DNA of 7,519 bases from JBAXTE01 sp964653595 (GCA_964653595.1 CAZZHH010000096.1:1-7519); one strand, 5' to 3'. Shown: positions 1-7,355, numbered from the stretch's first letter. A program made the numbers and translations. Notes: a model not told the origin generated them from the letters alone.

Positions 1-41
1 TCGGAATCATAATCAATTGATAATTAGCGTGTAATAAAAAC

Positions 42-48
42 GTTAGTC
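42..48 (+). other. Possible attC-like core (GTTAGTC) upstream of the first gene
   Basis: GTTAGTC matches the integron R' core consensus GTTRRRY except at one position and lies 27 bases before the first ATG, where a cassette boundary would be expected. Its complement partly matches the TGCTAAC box that begins the palindrome after the gene (TTAG shared). The sequence before it (1-41) is AT-rich and too short to show a full attC stem. A seven-base match is weak on its own. Confidence 0.2.
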
Positions 49-74
49 AGAATTATAAAAAAAAACGACAGAAA

Positions 75-1040
75 ATGAAAAGAACATTGACAATTTTAAT
101 CACGGCAATGACCGTAACAGCAACCTATGGACAAATTACGACTACTAAGGTTGCTCCAAAAGTTGAACAGACTGACAATACACCGTATGACAGCACTAAA
201 AACTTTTTAGGTAAAGACGTTTATAAATATGTAGGACAAGAACTTTACTTAAATGGTAAAGCAGAAAGTTTGCGAAAATATGGATATGAAGGGTTTTCCA
301 TTGACTATACAAAAAGCTCGTTAACAGACAAATCAAATGTTTATAAATGCTGTGACAGCTATAACTCCAAGTATGATGAACTGACTGGTAAATATTTTAC
401 AGTATTAGAGGTTATAAAACATCCAAAAGCAGCAGAAAGTGAATATTTATATGCCAAAAAATTTTATTTAAAGTTGCAGGAAAAAGAAAAAAAAGATATT
501 GTCTATTATGAATATGACAGTCAATTTGAACATTCATTTCCTTTTATAGTCGTTGGATATTTTACTAAACTTAAACAATCAGAAGTTGGAAAAGAATATA
601 TTGTAAGAGGTAAAAACTGGATATCGTCAGGACCAATGACAGATATGAAAACAGGAAACCCAGTATCAAATTTTGTAGCAGGCGGAAAATGGAAATGCGT
701 TGATGTAACAATTGAAGAGAAATATTATAGCCTTTCATTAGTTCTCGAAAACGAAAAAGGTGAACAAATACCGTTAAGTATTGACAACTCAAAAAGGACA
801 AATTGGGTTTTTGAATACGTACAAGCAGAACTATATAAGAAAAAATTTGGAAATGAAAATTGGCAACGCATTATAGACGGTAAAGTCAAGATTGGTATGA
901 CTAAAGAAATGTGTGAGCTTTCTTGGGGTAAACCAAAAAGTATTAACGAGACGATTACTTCAGGAAAAAAATCAGAACAATGGGTTTATTCAGACAACTA
1001 TTTATATTTTGACAATGGTATTGTGACAGCAATGCAATAG
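75..1040 (+). CDS. Secreted protein of unknown function with BamE/DUF2845-like C-terminal domain
   Basis: Encodes 321 residues that I do not recognise as a named protein. Residues 1-19 form a short Sec signal peptide (MKRT, then a hydrophobic run, ending TATYG before Gln20), so export to the periplasm or outer membrane is likely. There is no lipobox Cys. The middle (about 40-260) is rich in Tyr, Lys and beta-type segments with a Cys-Cys pair at 92-93. The last 56 residues (266-321) contain IGMTKEM at 273-279, then WGKP, EQWVY and YLYFDNG, a pattern seen in small BamE/SmpA-like and DUF2845 folds; this is resemblance only. The start is chosen because the signal peptide begins there; the frame is open back to about base 24 but has no earlier ATG. 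The leader is A-rich with no Shine-Dalgarno. A lone gene followed directly by an attC-like palindrome in the same orientation fits a cassette gene. Function unknown. Confidence 0.85.
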   Translation: MKRTLTILITAMTVTATYGQITTTKVAPKVEQTDNTPYDSTKNFLGKDVYKYVGQELYLNGKAESLRKYGYEGFSIDYTKSSLTDKSNVYKCCDSYNSKYDELTGKYFTVLEVIKHPKAAESEYLYAKKFYLKLQEKEKKDIVYYEYDSQFEHSFPFIVVGYFTKLKQSEVGKEYIVRGKNWISSGPMTDMKTGNPVSNFVAGGKWKCVDVTIEEKYYSLSLVLENEKGEQIPLSIDNSKRTNWVFEYVQAELYKKKFGNENWQRIIDGKVKIGMTKEMCELSWGKPKSINETITSGKKSEQWVYSDNYLYFDNGIVTAMQ

Positions 1041-1059
1041 TAAAAAGAAGAATAAATGG

Positions 1060-1190
1060 TGCTAACAGCGGTTTGCTATCAGTGGGGGCTCGAAATGAAC
1101 TGGAAACGATTAATAAATTAAAAACGGTAGCGGTAAGCGAAACGAATTTGGGATTTAGCCCCACCGAATAGCAAGCCGCGGGCGTTAGGG
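1060..1190 (+). repeat. Long imperfect palindrome resembling an integron attC site
   Basis: This 131-base element starts 20 bases after the first gene's stop. Outer boxes are TGCTAAC (1060-1066) and GTTAGGG (1184-1190), of which CTAAC/GTTAG pair exactly. Inside them GTTTGCTAT (1071-1079) pairs with ATAGCAAGC (1168-1176) with one G-T pair, and GTGGGGGCT (1082-1090) pairs with AGCCCCAC (1157-1164) with one extra G bulged. The remaining 66 bases form a variable terminal segment. Two nested stems, unequal spacers, an extrahelical base and terminal GTTA/TAAC are the architecture of attC sites, and the length falls near the upper end of their known range. The outer boxes fit RYYYAAC/GTTRRRY imperfectly. 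It could instead be a lineage-specific intergenic repeat or act as a transcription terminator. Confidence 0.45.
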
Positions 1191-1264
1191 GCAAGTGTAA
1201 AAAACCGCACAGCAGACAGATAAGTGCGAAATTGACAGGATTGAAATATGGAATTTAGCTCTTT

Positions 1265-1278
1265 GATAGGTTGGTGCA
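1265..1278 (+). repeat. 14-base direct repeat, left copy
   Basis: GATAGGTTGGTGCA is present here and again at 7385-7398 in the same orientation, outside the hsd operon on both sides. It is exact over 14 bases, but flanking bases diverge quickly. Confidence 0.7.
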
Positions 1279-1287
1279 AATTGGATG

Positions 1288-1305
1288 AATTTATTTTGTT
1301 TTTTT
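1288..1305 (+). repeat. 18-base inverted repeat, left copy
   Basis: The block aatttattttgttttttt is the exact reverse complement of 7356-7373. It is low in complexity, so an 18-base match is less striking than it would be in mixed sequence. It is one of three inverted blocks that keep the same relative order at both ends of the hsd region. Confidence 0.55.
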
Positions 1306-1358
1306 CTTCTCACGCTCAAAAAAGAAAAAAGGAAATGGAAACCCCAACGCACATTGCA

Positions 1359-1414
1359 GCACATTTGCAAGCCCACACGAGCCGACGCTCAAACCAAAGG
1401 CTTGCAAAAGAGCT
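1359..1414 (+). repeat. 56-base structured direct repeat, left copy
   Basis: This copy matches 7254-7309 at 55 of 56 positions; the only difference is G1384 against A7279. It folds on itself: TTTGCAAGCC (1364-1373) pairs perfectly with GGCTTGCAAA (1399-1408), and within the loop GAGC pairs with GCTC. A further shared ten bases, CCAACGCACA, lies just upstream (1344-1353). High identity between copies on opposite sides of an operon suggests a recent duplication, a multicopy palindromic repeat, or element ends. No protein frame is conserved between the copies. Confidence 0.85.
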
Positions 1415-1458
1415 GCAATTTTGCCGACACACTTAGAGCATTGTTGAGACTAAAACTG

Positions 1459-1466
1459 TATTTTTG
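1459..1466 (+). promoter_or_regulatory. Candidate Bacteroidota -7 promoter element for hsdMSR
   Basis: TATTTTTG is a perfect match to the Bacteroidota -7 consensus TAnnTTTG and ends 25 bases before the hsdM start, giving a short leader. The -33 element is poor: the nearest TTG triplets (1441-1446) leave a spacer somewhat shorter than usual. In AT-rich DNA an eight-base match with two free positions can occur by chance, but position and orientation fit the operon. Confidence 0.45.
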
Positions 1467-1491
1467 AAAATTAAATAATAAAGAAAGATAA

Positions 1492-3531
1492 ATGCTAAAT
1501 AAAGAAAAACTAAACAATCTTGCTGGGGAACTCTGGAAAGGCGCAAAGAAACTTCGTGGAAAATTCAAAGCGTATGAATATCAGGCGGTAATATTGCCAA
1601 TGATAATGATTCGCAGGATTGAATGTATGCTTATTCAAAAAAGAAATGAGATTGCTTTAGAACTAAAAAAAGCCAATCCAGAAATTACAGATTCTGAATT
1701 GAAAAAGAAAGTAAAGCAACGCGAAATCCTGACCATCCCTTATTATAACAAAAGCGACTGGACACTCACCAAAATACTAAAAGACGATGCAACGCAAGTT
1801 GAAGCTCATTTCAGAGAATACCTGAAAGAATTTTCGCCAATTCTAAACGAAATAATTGACGAGTTTAATTATCGTGAAACAATTAGTAAAATGGTCAAGG
1901 CGAACCGCCTTGACAGTATTATTGATTTGGTAGACGATGAAGATTTTAGTACGCAGCGTTTAAGCAATATTGAAATGGGCTATGTGTATGAAGAATTGCT
2001 GCAACGCTTTACACAGGACGATGCCAAAGACACAGGAGAACACTTTACGCCCCGTGAAATTATCCGCATAATGGTTGAGTTAATGGAAATTGACTTCAAC
2101 CCAAAAACAGCGAAACAAGCTATTAGCATTTACGACCCCGCTTGCGGAACAGGTGGAATGCTAAGCACAGCCAAAGAGCATTTGATGGATAAAGCAAAAA
2201 CCGAAGCCGAGCAACAGAATGTACAAACATTGGTTCAGCTTTTTGGACAAGAATATTTGGGACAAAACTTTGCTGTTTGTAAAACCGATTTACTTCTACG
2301 TGGTGACCTTGACGGTAGCAACAAAGACAATATTACAAAAGGAAATTCCTTAATACCCGACATTGAAAGTAGCAAAGAACCTGGCGACAAACATCACGGA
2401 AGACATTTTGATTATTTGATATCAAATCCACCCTTTGGAGTGGACTGGAGTGAATACGCAACCGATGTAAATAAGTTTCTCACAACTCGCTATAAAGCAG
2501 GTACGCCACCAAGCAATGATGGAGCATTATTGTTTTTGCTTACAATGATTGAGAAAATGAAGCCTTCAAAAGACGGTGGTAGCAAAATTTCAATTCTCTT
2601 TAATGGTTCTCCTTTAAGCAATGGAGATTGCGGTGGTAGTGAAAGTGAGATACGCAGACACATTCTTGAAAATGATTTATTGGATTGCATTGTGATGATA
2701 CCCGACCAAATGTTTTACCAAACAGGTATTTACACATACATCTGGTTATTAAGCAACAAAAAAGCAAAACATAAGCAAGGTAAGGTTCTTATAATTAATG
2801 CAAGACAACAGTTTGAAAAAGAACCCAAAAGCTTTGGTAACAAAAGAAACCGCATTACTGAAACGCACCGCAACTGGATAATAGAGCAATATGACAACTG
2901 GAAACCAAACGAATTTTGTAAGGTATTTAGTAAAGAAGATTTCAGTTACCATAAAATAAAAGTGCTGTTTTGGCAAACTGATGAAAACGAAAAACCAATT
3001 TGGATTGAGGAAGCTTTTACGGTTCAATTAAATAACAGCAACGTAAAAAAGAAATTCGAATTGTATGGTGATTTTGAAATGACTGTAAATGTAAAAGTCG
3101 AAAAAGGGAAAGAACACGCGGTAAAATTTAAGTTTGACGGTGAAAATACCTTTGAAACGCTGGTGAAAAAGGAGCTTTCAAAAAGCAATAAAGATTTAAA
3201 AGACCTTGCCGCAAGAGAATTTACAGCTTGGTTGAAAGAGTGTGAATTAACTGCAACATACCATCACCGACATTACATTGAAGATGCCGAGTATATTCCA
3301 TTTGAGGAGAATATTGAATCCTTTATCAAACGAGAAATTGATAAGCCAATCATACGCTGGGATTATGCTGCAAAACAGGGTGATAAAGAAGTCTTAGGTT
3401 ACGAGTTTTTACCTAACAAATATTTCTTTACTTATTTTCCGCCTCCACCAAGTGATGCTTTATTGCAAAAGTTCTGGGAATTAGAGAAAGAAGCAGAAAA
3501 GATTTTATCATCCATTAAACAATTAGCTTAA
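1492..3531 (+). CDS. hsdM: Type I restriction-modification system methyltransferase subunit HsdM (N6-adenine)
   Basis: This 679-residue protein is the modification subunit. With HsdS it transfers a methyl group from S-adenosylmethionine to adenine N6 in the target, protecting host DNA. Residues 1-140 form the helical HsdM N-terminal domain (N12 type; LAGELWKGAKKLRGK near the start). TGEHFTP (181-187) precedes the Rossmann-type N6_Mtase core: SAM-binding motif I DPACGTGG at 215-222, and catalytic motif IV NPPF at 312-315. ESEIRRHILEND and the IPDQMFYQTGI region follow at 384-413. The C-terminal 200 residues, with IPFEENIESF, YEFLPNKYFF and a final helix, match long-form HsdM proteins and probably contact HsdS. 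The start is firm because an in-frame TAA sits immediately before the ATG. It is first in a tight M-S-R operon. No key residue is missing. Confidence 0.96.
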   Translation: MLNKEKLNNLAGELWKGAKKLRGKFKAYEYQAVILPMIMIRRIECMLIQKRNEIALELKKANPEITDSELKKKVKQREILTIPYYNKSDWTLTKILKDDATQVEAHFREYLKEFSPILNEIIDEFNYRETISKMVKANRLDSIIDLVDDEDFSTQRLSNIEMGYVYEELLQRFTQDDAKDTGEHFTPREIIRIMVELMEIDFNPKTAKQAISIYDPACGTGGMLSTAKEHLMDKAKTEAEQQNVQTLVQLFGQEYLGQNFAVCKTDLLLRGDLDGSNKDNITKGNSLIPDIESSKEPGDKHHGRHFDYLISNPPFGVDWSEYATDVNKFLTTRYKAGTPPSNDGALLFLLTMIEKMKPSKDGGSKISILFNGSPLSNGDCGGSESEIRRHILENDLLDCIVMIPDQMFYQTGIYTYIWLLSNKKAKHKQGKVLIINARQQFEKEPKSFGNKRNRITETHRNWIIEQYDNWKPNEFCKVFSKEDFSYHKIKVLFWQTDENEKPIWIEEAFTVQLNNSNVKKKFELYGDFEMTVNVKVEKGKEHAVKFKFDGENTFETLVKKELSKSNKDLKDLAAREFTAWLKECELTATYHHRHYIEDAEYIPFEENIESFIKREIDKPIIRWDYAAKQGDKEVLGYEFLPNKYFFTYFPPPPSDALLQKFWELEKEAEKILSSIKQLA

Positions 3532-3534
3532 CTT

Positions 3535-4266
3535 ATGAAATACAAATATGCAATGAGTGATATAGAATGGATTGGTAAGTACCCAATTCATTGGAAAATA
3601 TTTCGAATCGGACAACGTGTTGAAAATGTTGTTGGTGGAGAATGGGGTAGCGACCCTGATACTGATGAAATTGAAGGGAGTAAGGAAATTGTTGTATTAA
3701 GAGTTGCTGATTTCGATGGTATCTATTTAAACTATGAAAATATCACACTAAGAAGGGTAAAAGAAACTAAAATATCCAATAGACTGATTAATAACAGATG
3801 TCTAATAATGGAAAAATCAGGTGGTGGGGAAAAACAATTAGTTGGTAGAGTTGCAGAAGCAAGAAATTTACCGTTTGAAGCAATTACATCAAATTTTATA
3901 GCAAAACTCGAATTTGATTCAAAAGTCGATAGTCATTTTATGAATTACGTTTTTCATGACTTGTATAATTCAAATGTAAATTTTCCATTTGTACAACAAA
4001 CTACTGGAATTCAAAATATAAATTCAACATATTATTTAAACACAAAAATTGCGTTTCCGCCAAAAAATGAACAGATAATTATTGCATCATATTTAGATAA
4101 GGTTTGTGAAGATATTGACAAGGTTATACAATTGAAGTTTGGGAAAAGTAAAGCAGACGATGATAATAACAATAATCAAATTAGTATTTTACTACAATAC
4201 AAAAAATCATTAATTCACGAAATAGTAACTGGGCAAAAGCAAGTCTATGGTTTAACCAAGCAATAA
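3535..4266 (+). CDS. hsdS: Type I restriction-modification specificity subunit HsdS, half-length with a single TRD
   Basis: HsdS sets the DNA sequence recognised by both methylation and restriction complexes. At 243 residues it is about half the usual 400-480. The order is a family start (SDIEWIGKYPIHW, 8-20), one target-recognition domain (about 21-170), then one conserved region with FPPKNEQIIIASYLD (174-188), a helical spacer, and the closing SLIHEIVTG (225-233). The second TRD and second conserved region are absent. The ends look natural: tandem TAA TAG stops, then hsdR 20 bases later with no remnant. It probably dimerises within the complex, as known half-HsdS proteins do. DDDNNNN (208-214) interrupts the spacer helix. 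The gene starts three bases after hsdM in the same reading frame; an alternative start at Met7 (3553) also gives a typical HsdS beginning. The TRD prevents target prediction by eye. Confidence 0.93.
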   Translation: MKYKYAMSDIEWIGKYPIHWKIFRIGQRVENVVGGEWGSDPDTDEIEGSKEIVVLRVADFDGIYLNYENITLRRVKETKISNRLINNRCLIMEKSGGGEKQLVGRVAEARNLPFEAITSNFIAKLEFDSKVDSHFMNYVFHDLYNSNVNFPFVQQTTGIQNINSTYYLNTKIAFPPKNEQIIIASYLDKVCEDIDKVIQLKFGKSKADDDNNNNQISILLQYKKSLIHEIVTGQKQVYGLTKQ

Positions 4267-4286
4267 TAGAAAATTAAAACTTCCTA

Positions 4287-7235
4287 ATGAAAAGTGAAAA
4301 AGAAAAAATATTTGAAAATCATATAGCGGCATATCTTATCAATAAGCACAGCTATAAAACATTATCGGCTACCGATTGCACCGATATGGATTTTCATTTT
4401 GTTGCTGCTCATTTGCTTACCTTTATAATAGAGACACAGATTAGTAAATACGAGAAACTACAAAAGAATTATGGAATAGATGCTGACCGTGAAATATTTG
4501 AAGCACTTAAAACAGAATTGCATCGCAAGCCCCTTTGGGTAATTATTAGAAACAGTTTGTTAGTAAGAGGCATTTCGTTTGACTTATATTATCCTAAGCC
4601 AAGAAGTAGCAACAGTCAAACTTCGTATGACAATTATACCAAAAATATTTTTTCATTAAAACAACAATATCATTTCAGTAACGACACTCAAAAAAGTATT
4701 GATTTAGTTTTATTCTTGAATGGCTTGCCAGTCATAACTATTGAACTAAAGCACGAAGATGAAGGACAGAATGTGTATGATGCAGTGGCACAATACAATA
4801 TTAGACCACAGGAAAGCCAAATATTTTCTTTGCCATTCTTACACATTGCAGCCGATACAAGCGAAGTGAAAATTGCAACCAATCCGTTTACTGAGTATAA
4901 TTTTATTCCGTTTAATAAGGGTCTTACTAATAAGGAAGAAACTCAAGGTGAATATCCGATTGAGTTTTTGTATAAAAATGTATTGAGTAAAGATTGGGTT
5001 TTGGAATATATTAGTTTTTTTCTTCTTTACATTCCTGCAAGCCAAAAAATAACCGAAGATGGAATACAACTGATAGAGCCTGAAAGAACAATTTTCCCAA
5101 GGTATCACCAGTTAAGGAGTAATCACATATTAGCTCAGAAAATTTCCAAACATTACGAAAATGAAAAATCATTAGGTAACAAATATCTTATTAATCATTC
5201 AGCAGGTTCAGGAAAAACACTAACTATCAGTTGGCTCACTGACCGTTTAGATAGTTTATACTCAGCTACCAATCAAAAAATATTTGATATGGTGATAGTC
5301 CTTACCGACCGTAAAAGTTTAGATAAAAATATTAAAGACGAATTGGCTCATTTTGTTCACCTTAAAACAAAAATAGGTTTAGCCAAAGACAGCGATAAAC
5401 TTAAAGGTTTTATTCGTCAGCGTAAAAGTATTGTAGTATCTACAATTCAGAAGTTCAGTTACATTCAGGAAATCATTCAGGAAGATGAAGGACTAAAACA
5501 ATTACGAATTGCCTTTATCATTGACGAAGCACATCGAAGTCAAGATGGGAAATTAGCAAGTAATGTAAAAGCCATTTTTACCAATCCTGAACAGCCAGAC
5601 AACGAAGATTTGCCAACAGATGAAGATGAAATCATCAACGAAGCAAAAAAAGTAAATATTTCAAATCAGGTTTTGATTGCATTTACAGCAACTCCAACAC
5701 AAACAACCGTTGATTATTTTGGTCAACCACTTGATGAATACACAGAAGATGAAGCTATAAAAGAAGGATACATTTTAGATGTTGCAAACAATATTATCAG
5801 TTATCAAACTTTATATCATCTTAAAAGCAAAACCCTTATTCCCGATGATGAATTATATCCTGCTGGCGTAGTTCATAAAGCATTGCGTGATGTGGCATTT
5901 CGTGACCCTGAATTAATACAATACAAAAGTGAAGTAATCCTGAAATATTTTGACGACAAGATAAAAGATACATTGAATGGCACTGGTAAAGCAATGGTTG
6001 TAACATCTTCAAGGGCTGCTGGTTTGCTTTACTATGAAGCATTGAAAGAAAAAATTGAAAAGCGAAACCTTTCTTATAAAATCCTTTTTGCATTTTCCGA
6101 CTTTACTGATGAGGATGGTAATGATATAAAAGAAGAAATACTTAACGAGCTTAACACCACTCACGGAGGGAAAAAGATTGAAGATGTTTTTGATGAAAAC
6201 AATGATTACAGAATAATTGTAGTTGCTAATAAATTTCAAACAGGATTTAACCAACCAAAGTTAGTTTCAATGTTTTTAGACAAAACAGTAAGAGGAGTCA
6301 ATGCTGTTCAGACCTTGTCGAGACTTAACCGAAAATGCTACGGCAAAGACACAACGATGGTCGTGGACTTTACCAATTCGGTGCAAAATATATTTGACGC
6401 TTTTAGAAGGTATAGAACTGGAAGCCGTTTTCAGCCACAAGAACCCAATCCGCAAGAGTTGGAAGACCGATATAATGAATTTTTAAGTTTCAATATATTT
6501 GATGAAAGCGAAATAATTAAATATACAGAACTAATAAAGGAAGCTACAACTGACCCTGCAAAGGATGCAGACTTGATGTCGCTTTCAAATGACTACCGAA
6601 ATAAATTCAGAGAATTAGTAACGGAGAAAGAAGCGCAAAAGGATATTGTAAACTTCTTAAACCGATTTGTGAGTAATTTTTACTTTACAACATTGTTTTT
6701 CCAGTTGCCAATTAAGATAATTCGCTTTGCTTTATTTGCAGAAATAATTGCCGACAAACTATTCAAAAAAGGTTCGGCTTCTTCGCTTAAAGACCATTTG
6801 AAAAACTTATTGGTTGAAAAAAGTACAGTTCGTTACCGAGGGATAATAAATAATCCTACTGTAAACGAACCACCGCCACCGCCGAGAGGTGGAAATGGTG
6901 GAGGTAGGACAGAACCACCCAGAGCAAGCATTCCTGAAGTAATGGCGGATTTGCGAACAGTTTTTCAAATTACCGATGAAGAAGCTTTACTAATAAATGA
7001 AGTGATAGAAGAAGTAATGAAAGACGAAAGCATTGTTACTCTAATCGTAAATAATCTTGACAATCGCTTATTTTTAGAATCATACAAAAACACATTAAAG
7101 CAAAGAATAATCAATTATTATCTTGACCACAATTGGGATGATAGATTAATTGAAGGGCCTTATGTAAGTCCAGGCGGTATAATTGAGTATATAGTTCAAT
7201 CAGTAATAAGACTATGCAAAACTCAAGCAGCATAA
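4287..7235 (+). CDS. hsdR: Type I restriction endonuclease subunit HsdR (translocase-nuclease)
   Basis: This 982-residue motor and nuclease binds HsdM-HsdS, pulls in unmethylated DNA with ATP, and cleaves far from the site. The N-terminal HSDR_N nuclease is PD-(D/E)XK: Asp139, Glu153 and Lys155, with the same 14-residue Asp-Glu gap I recall for EcoR124I. The usual following QxxxY box reads AVAQY (166-170), lacking its first Gln. Superfamily 2 helicase motifs follow: Walker A SAGSGKT (305-311), DEAH (413-416), FTATP (466-470), QTGF (651-654) and QTLSRLNR (675-682). A helical region leads to a Pro/Gly-rich linker (861-879) and a terminal domain of about 100 residues that should dock on the methyltransferase. 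Length is close to EcoR124I HsdR (Type IC-like). An in-frame TAA at 4275-4277 allows no earlier ATG. It is last in the operon; the nuclease looks intact. Confidence 0.96.
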   Translation: MKSEKEKIFENHIAAYLINKHSYKTLSATDCTDMDFHFVAAHLLTFIIETQISKYEKLQKNYGIDADREIFEALKTELHRKPLWVIIRNSLLVRGISFDLYYPKPRSSNSQTSYDNYTKNIFSLKQQYHFSNDTQKSIDLVLFLNGLPVITIELKHEDEGQNVYDAVAQYNIRPQESQIFSLPFLHIAADTSEVKIATNPFTEYNFIPFNKGLTNKEETQGEYPIEFLYKNVLSKDWVLEYISFFLLYIPASQKITEDGIQLIEPERTIFPRYHQLRSNHILAQKISKHYENEKSLGNKYLINHSAGSGKTLTISWLTDRLDSLYSATNQKIFDMVIVLTDRKSLDKNIKDELAHFVHLKTKIGLAKDSDKLKGFIRQRKSIVVSTIQKFSYIQEIIQEDEGLKQLRIAFIIDEAHRSQDGKLASNVKAIFTNPEQPDNEDLPTDEDEIINEAKKVNISNQVLIAFTATPTQTTVDYFGQPLDEYTEDEAIKEGYILDVANNIISYQTLYHLKSKTLIPDDELYPAGVVHKALRDVAFRDPELIQYKSEVILKYFDDKIKDTLNGTGKAMVVTSSRAAGLLYYEALKEKIEKRNLSYKILFAFSDFTDEDGNDIKEEILNELNTTHGGKKIEDVFDENNDYRIIVVANKFQTGFNQPKLVSMFLDKTVRGVNAVQTLSRLNRKCYGKDTTMVVDFTNSVQNIFDAFRRYRTGSRFQPQEPNPQELEDRYNEFLSFNIFDESEIIKYTELIKEATTDPAKDADLMSLSNDYRNKFRELVTEKEAQKDIVNFLNRFVSNFYFTTLFFQLPIKIIRFALFAEIIADKLFKKGSASSLKDHLKNLLVEKSTVRYRGIINNPTVNEPPPPPRGGNGGGRTEPPRASIPEVMADLRTVFQITDEEALLINEVIEEVMKDESIVTLIVNNLDNRLFLESYKNTLKQRIINYYLDHNWDDRLIEGPYVSPGGIIEYIVQSVIRLCKTQAA

Positions 7236-7253
7236 GCCAACGCACAGCCGTAA

Positions 7254-7309
7254 GCACATTTGCAAGCCCACACGAGCCAACGCTCAAACCAAAGGCTTGC
7301 AAAAGAGCT
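7254..7309 (+). repeat. 56-base structured direct repeat, right copy
   Basis: Second copy of the 1359-1414 repeat, 55 of 56 bases identical and in the same orientation, starting 18 bases after the hsdR stop. The ten-base arms are at 7259-7268 and 7294-7303. Its position right after the operon means its stem could also help end hsd transcription, though it lacks a following T-run. CCAACGCACA at 7237-7246 is shared with the left side, at a slightly different distance (7 rather than 5 bases). Confidence 0.85.
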
Positions 7310-7355
7310 TCCGTCTTTTCAACGCACTTTGGCAAAGCCATTTTGTCCAACGCTC

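Larger units (their letters stand above)
1191..1458. other. Non-coding repeat-bearing spacer ahead of the hsd operon
   Basis: I see no credible gene in this stretch. It carries four blocks that recur after hsdR: ATTTAGCTCT at 1253-1262 (inverted copy 7419-7428), GATAGGTTGGTGCA at 1265-1278 (direct copy 7385-7398), an 18-base T-rich block at 1288-1305 (inverted copy 7356-7373), and the 56-base structured repeat at 1359-1414 (direct copy 7254-7309). Short open frames here, about 60 codons, translate the shared repeats in different frames at the two ends, which argues against coding. The sequence is likely mobile-element border or repeat-derived DNA. Confidence 0.6.

Noticed and set aside
1248..1467. 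Two overlapping short open frames (about 60 codons) upstream of hsdM
   Set aside because: They lie over the 56-base repeat, have low-complexity composition, and the matching repeat after hsdR is read in a different frame with no conserved protein, so they are not credible genes.
2490..3027. Antisense open frames within hsdM (and similar ones within hsdR)
   Set aside because: They are reverse-strand shadows of genes with clear catalytic motifs and carry no recognisable protein features.
4266..4286. Remnant of a second HsdS half, a second hsdS, or a DNA invertase explaining phase variation
   Set aside because: Only 20 bases separate hsdS from hsdR, with no TRD remnant, inverted hsdS copy or recombinase anywhere in the window.
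7330..7344. TGGC-AAA-GCCA stem followed by TTTT as an hsd terminator
   Set aside because: A four-base-pair stem with four T is too weak and is expected by chance in AT-rich DNA.
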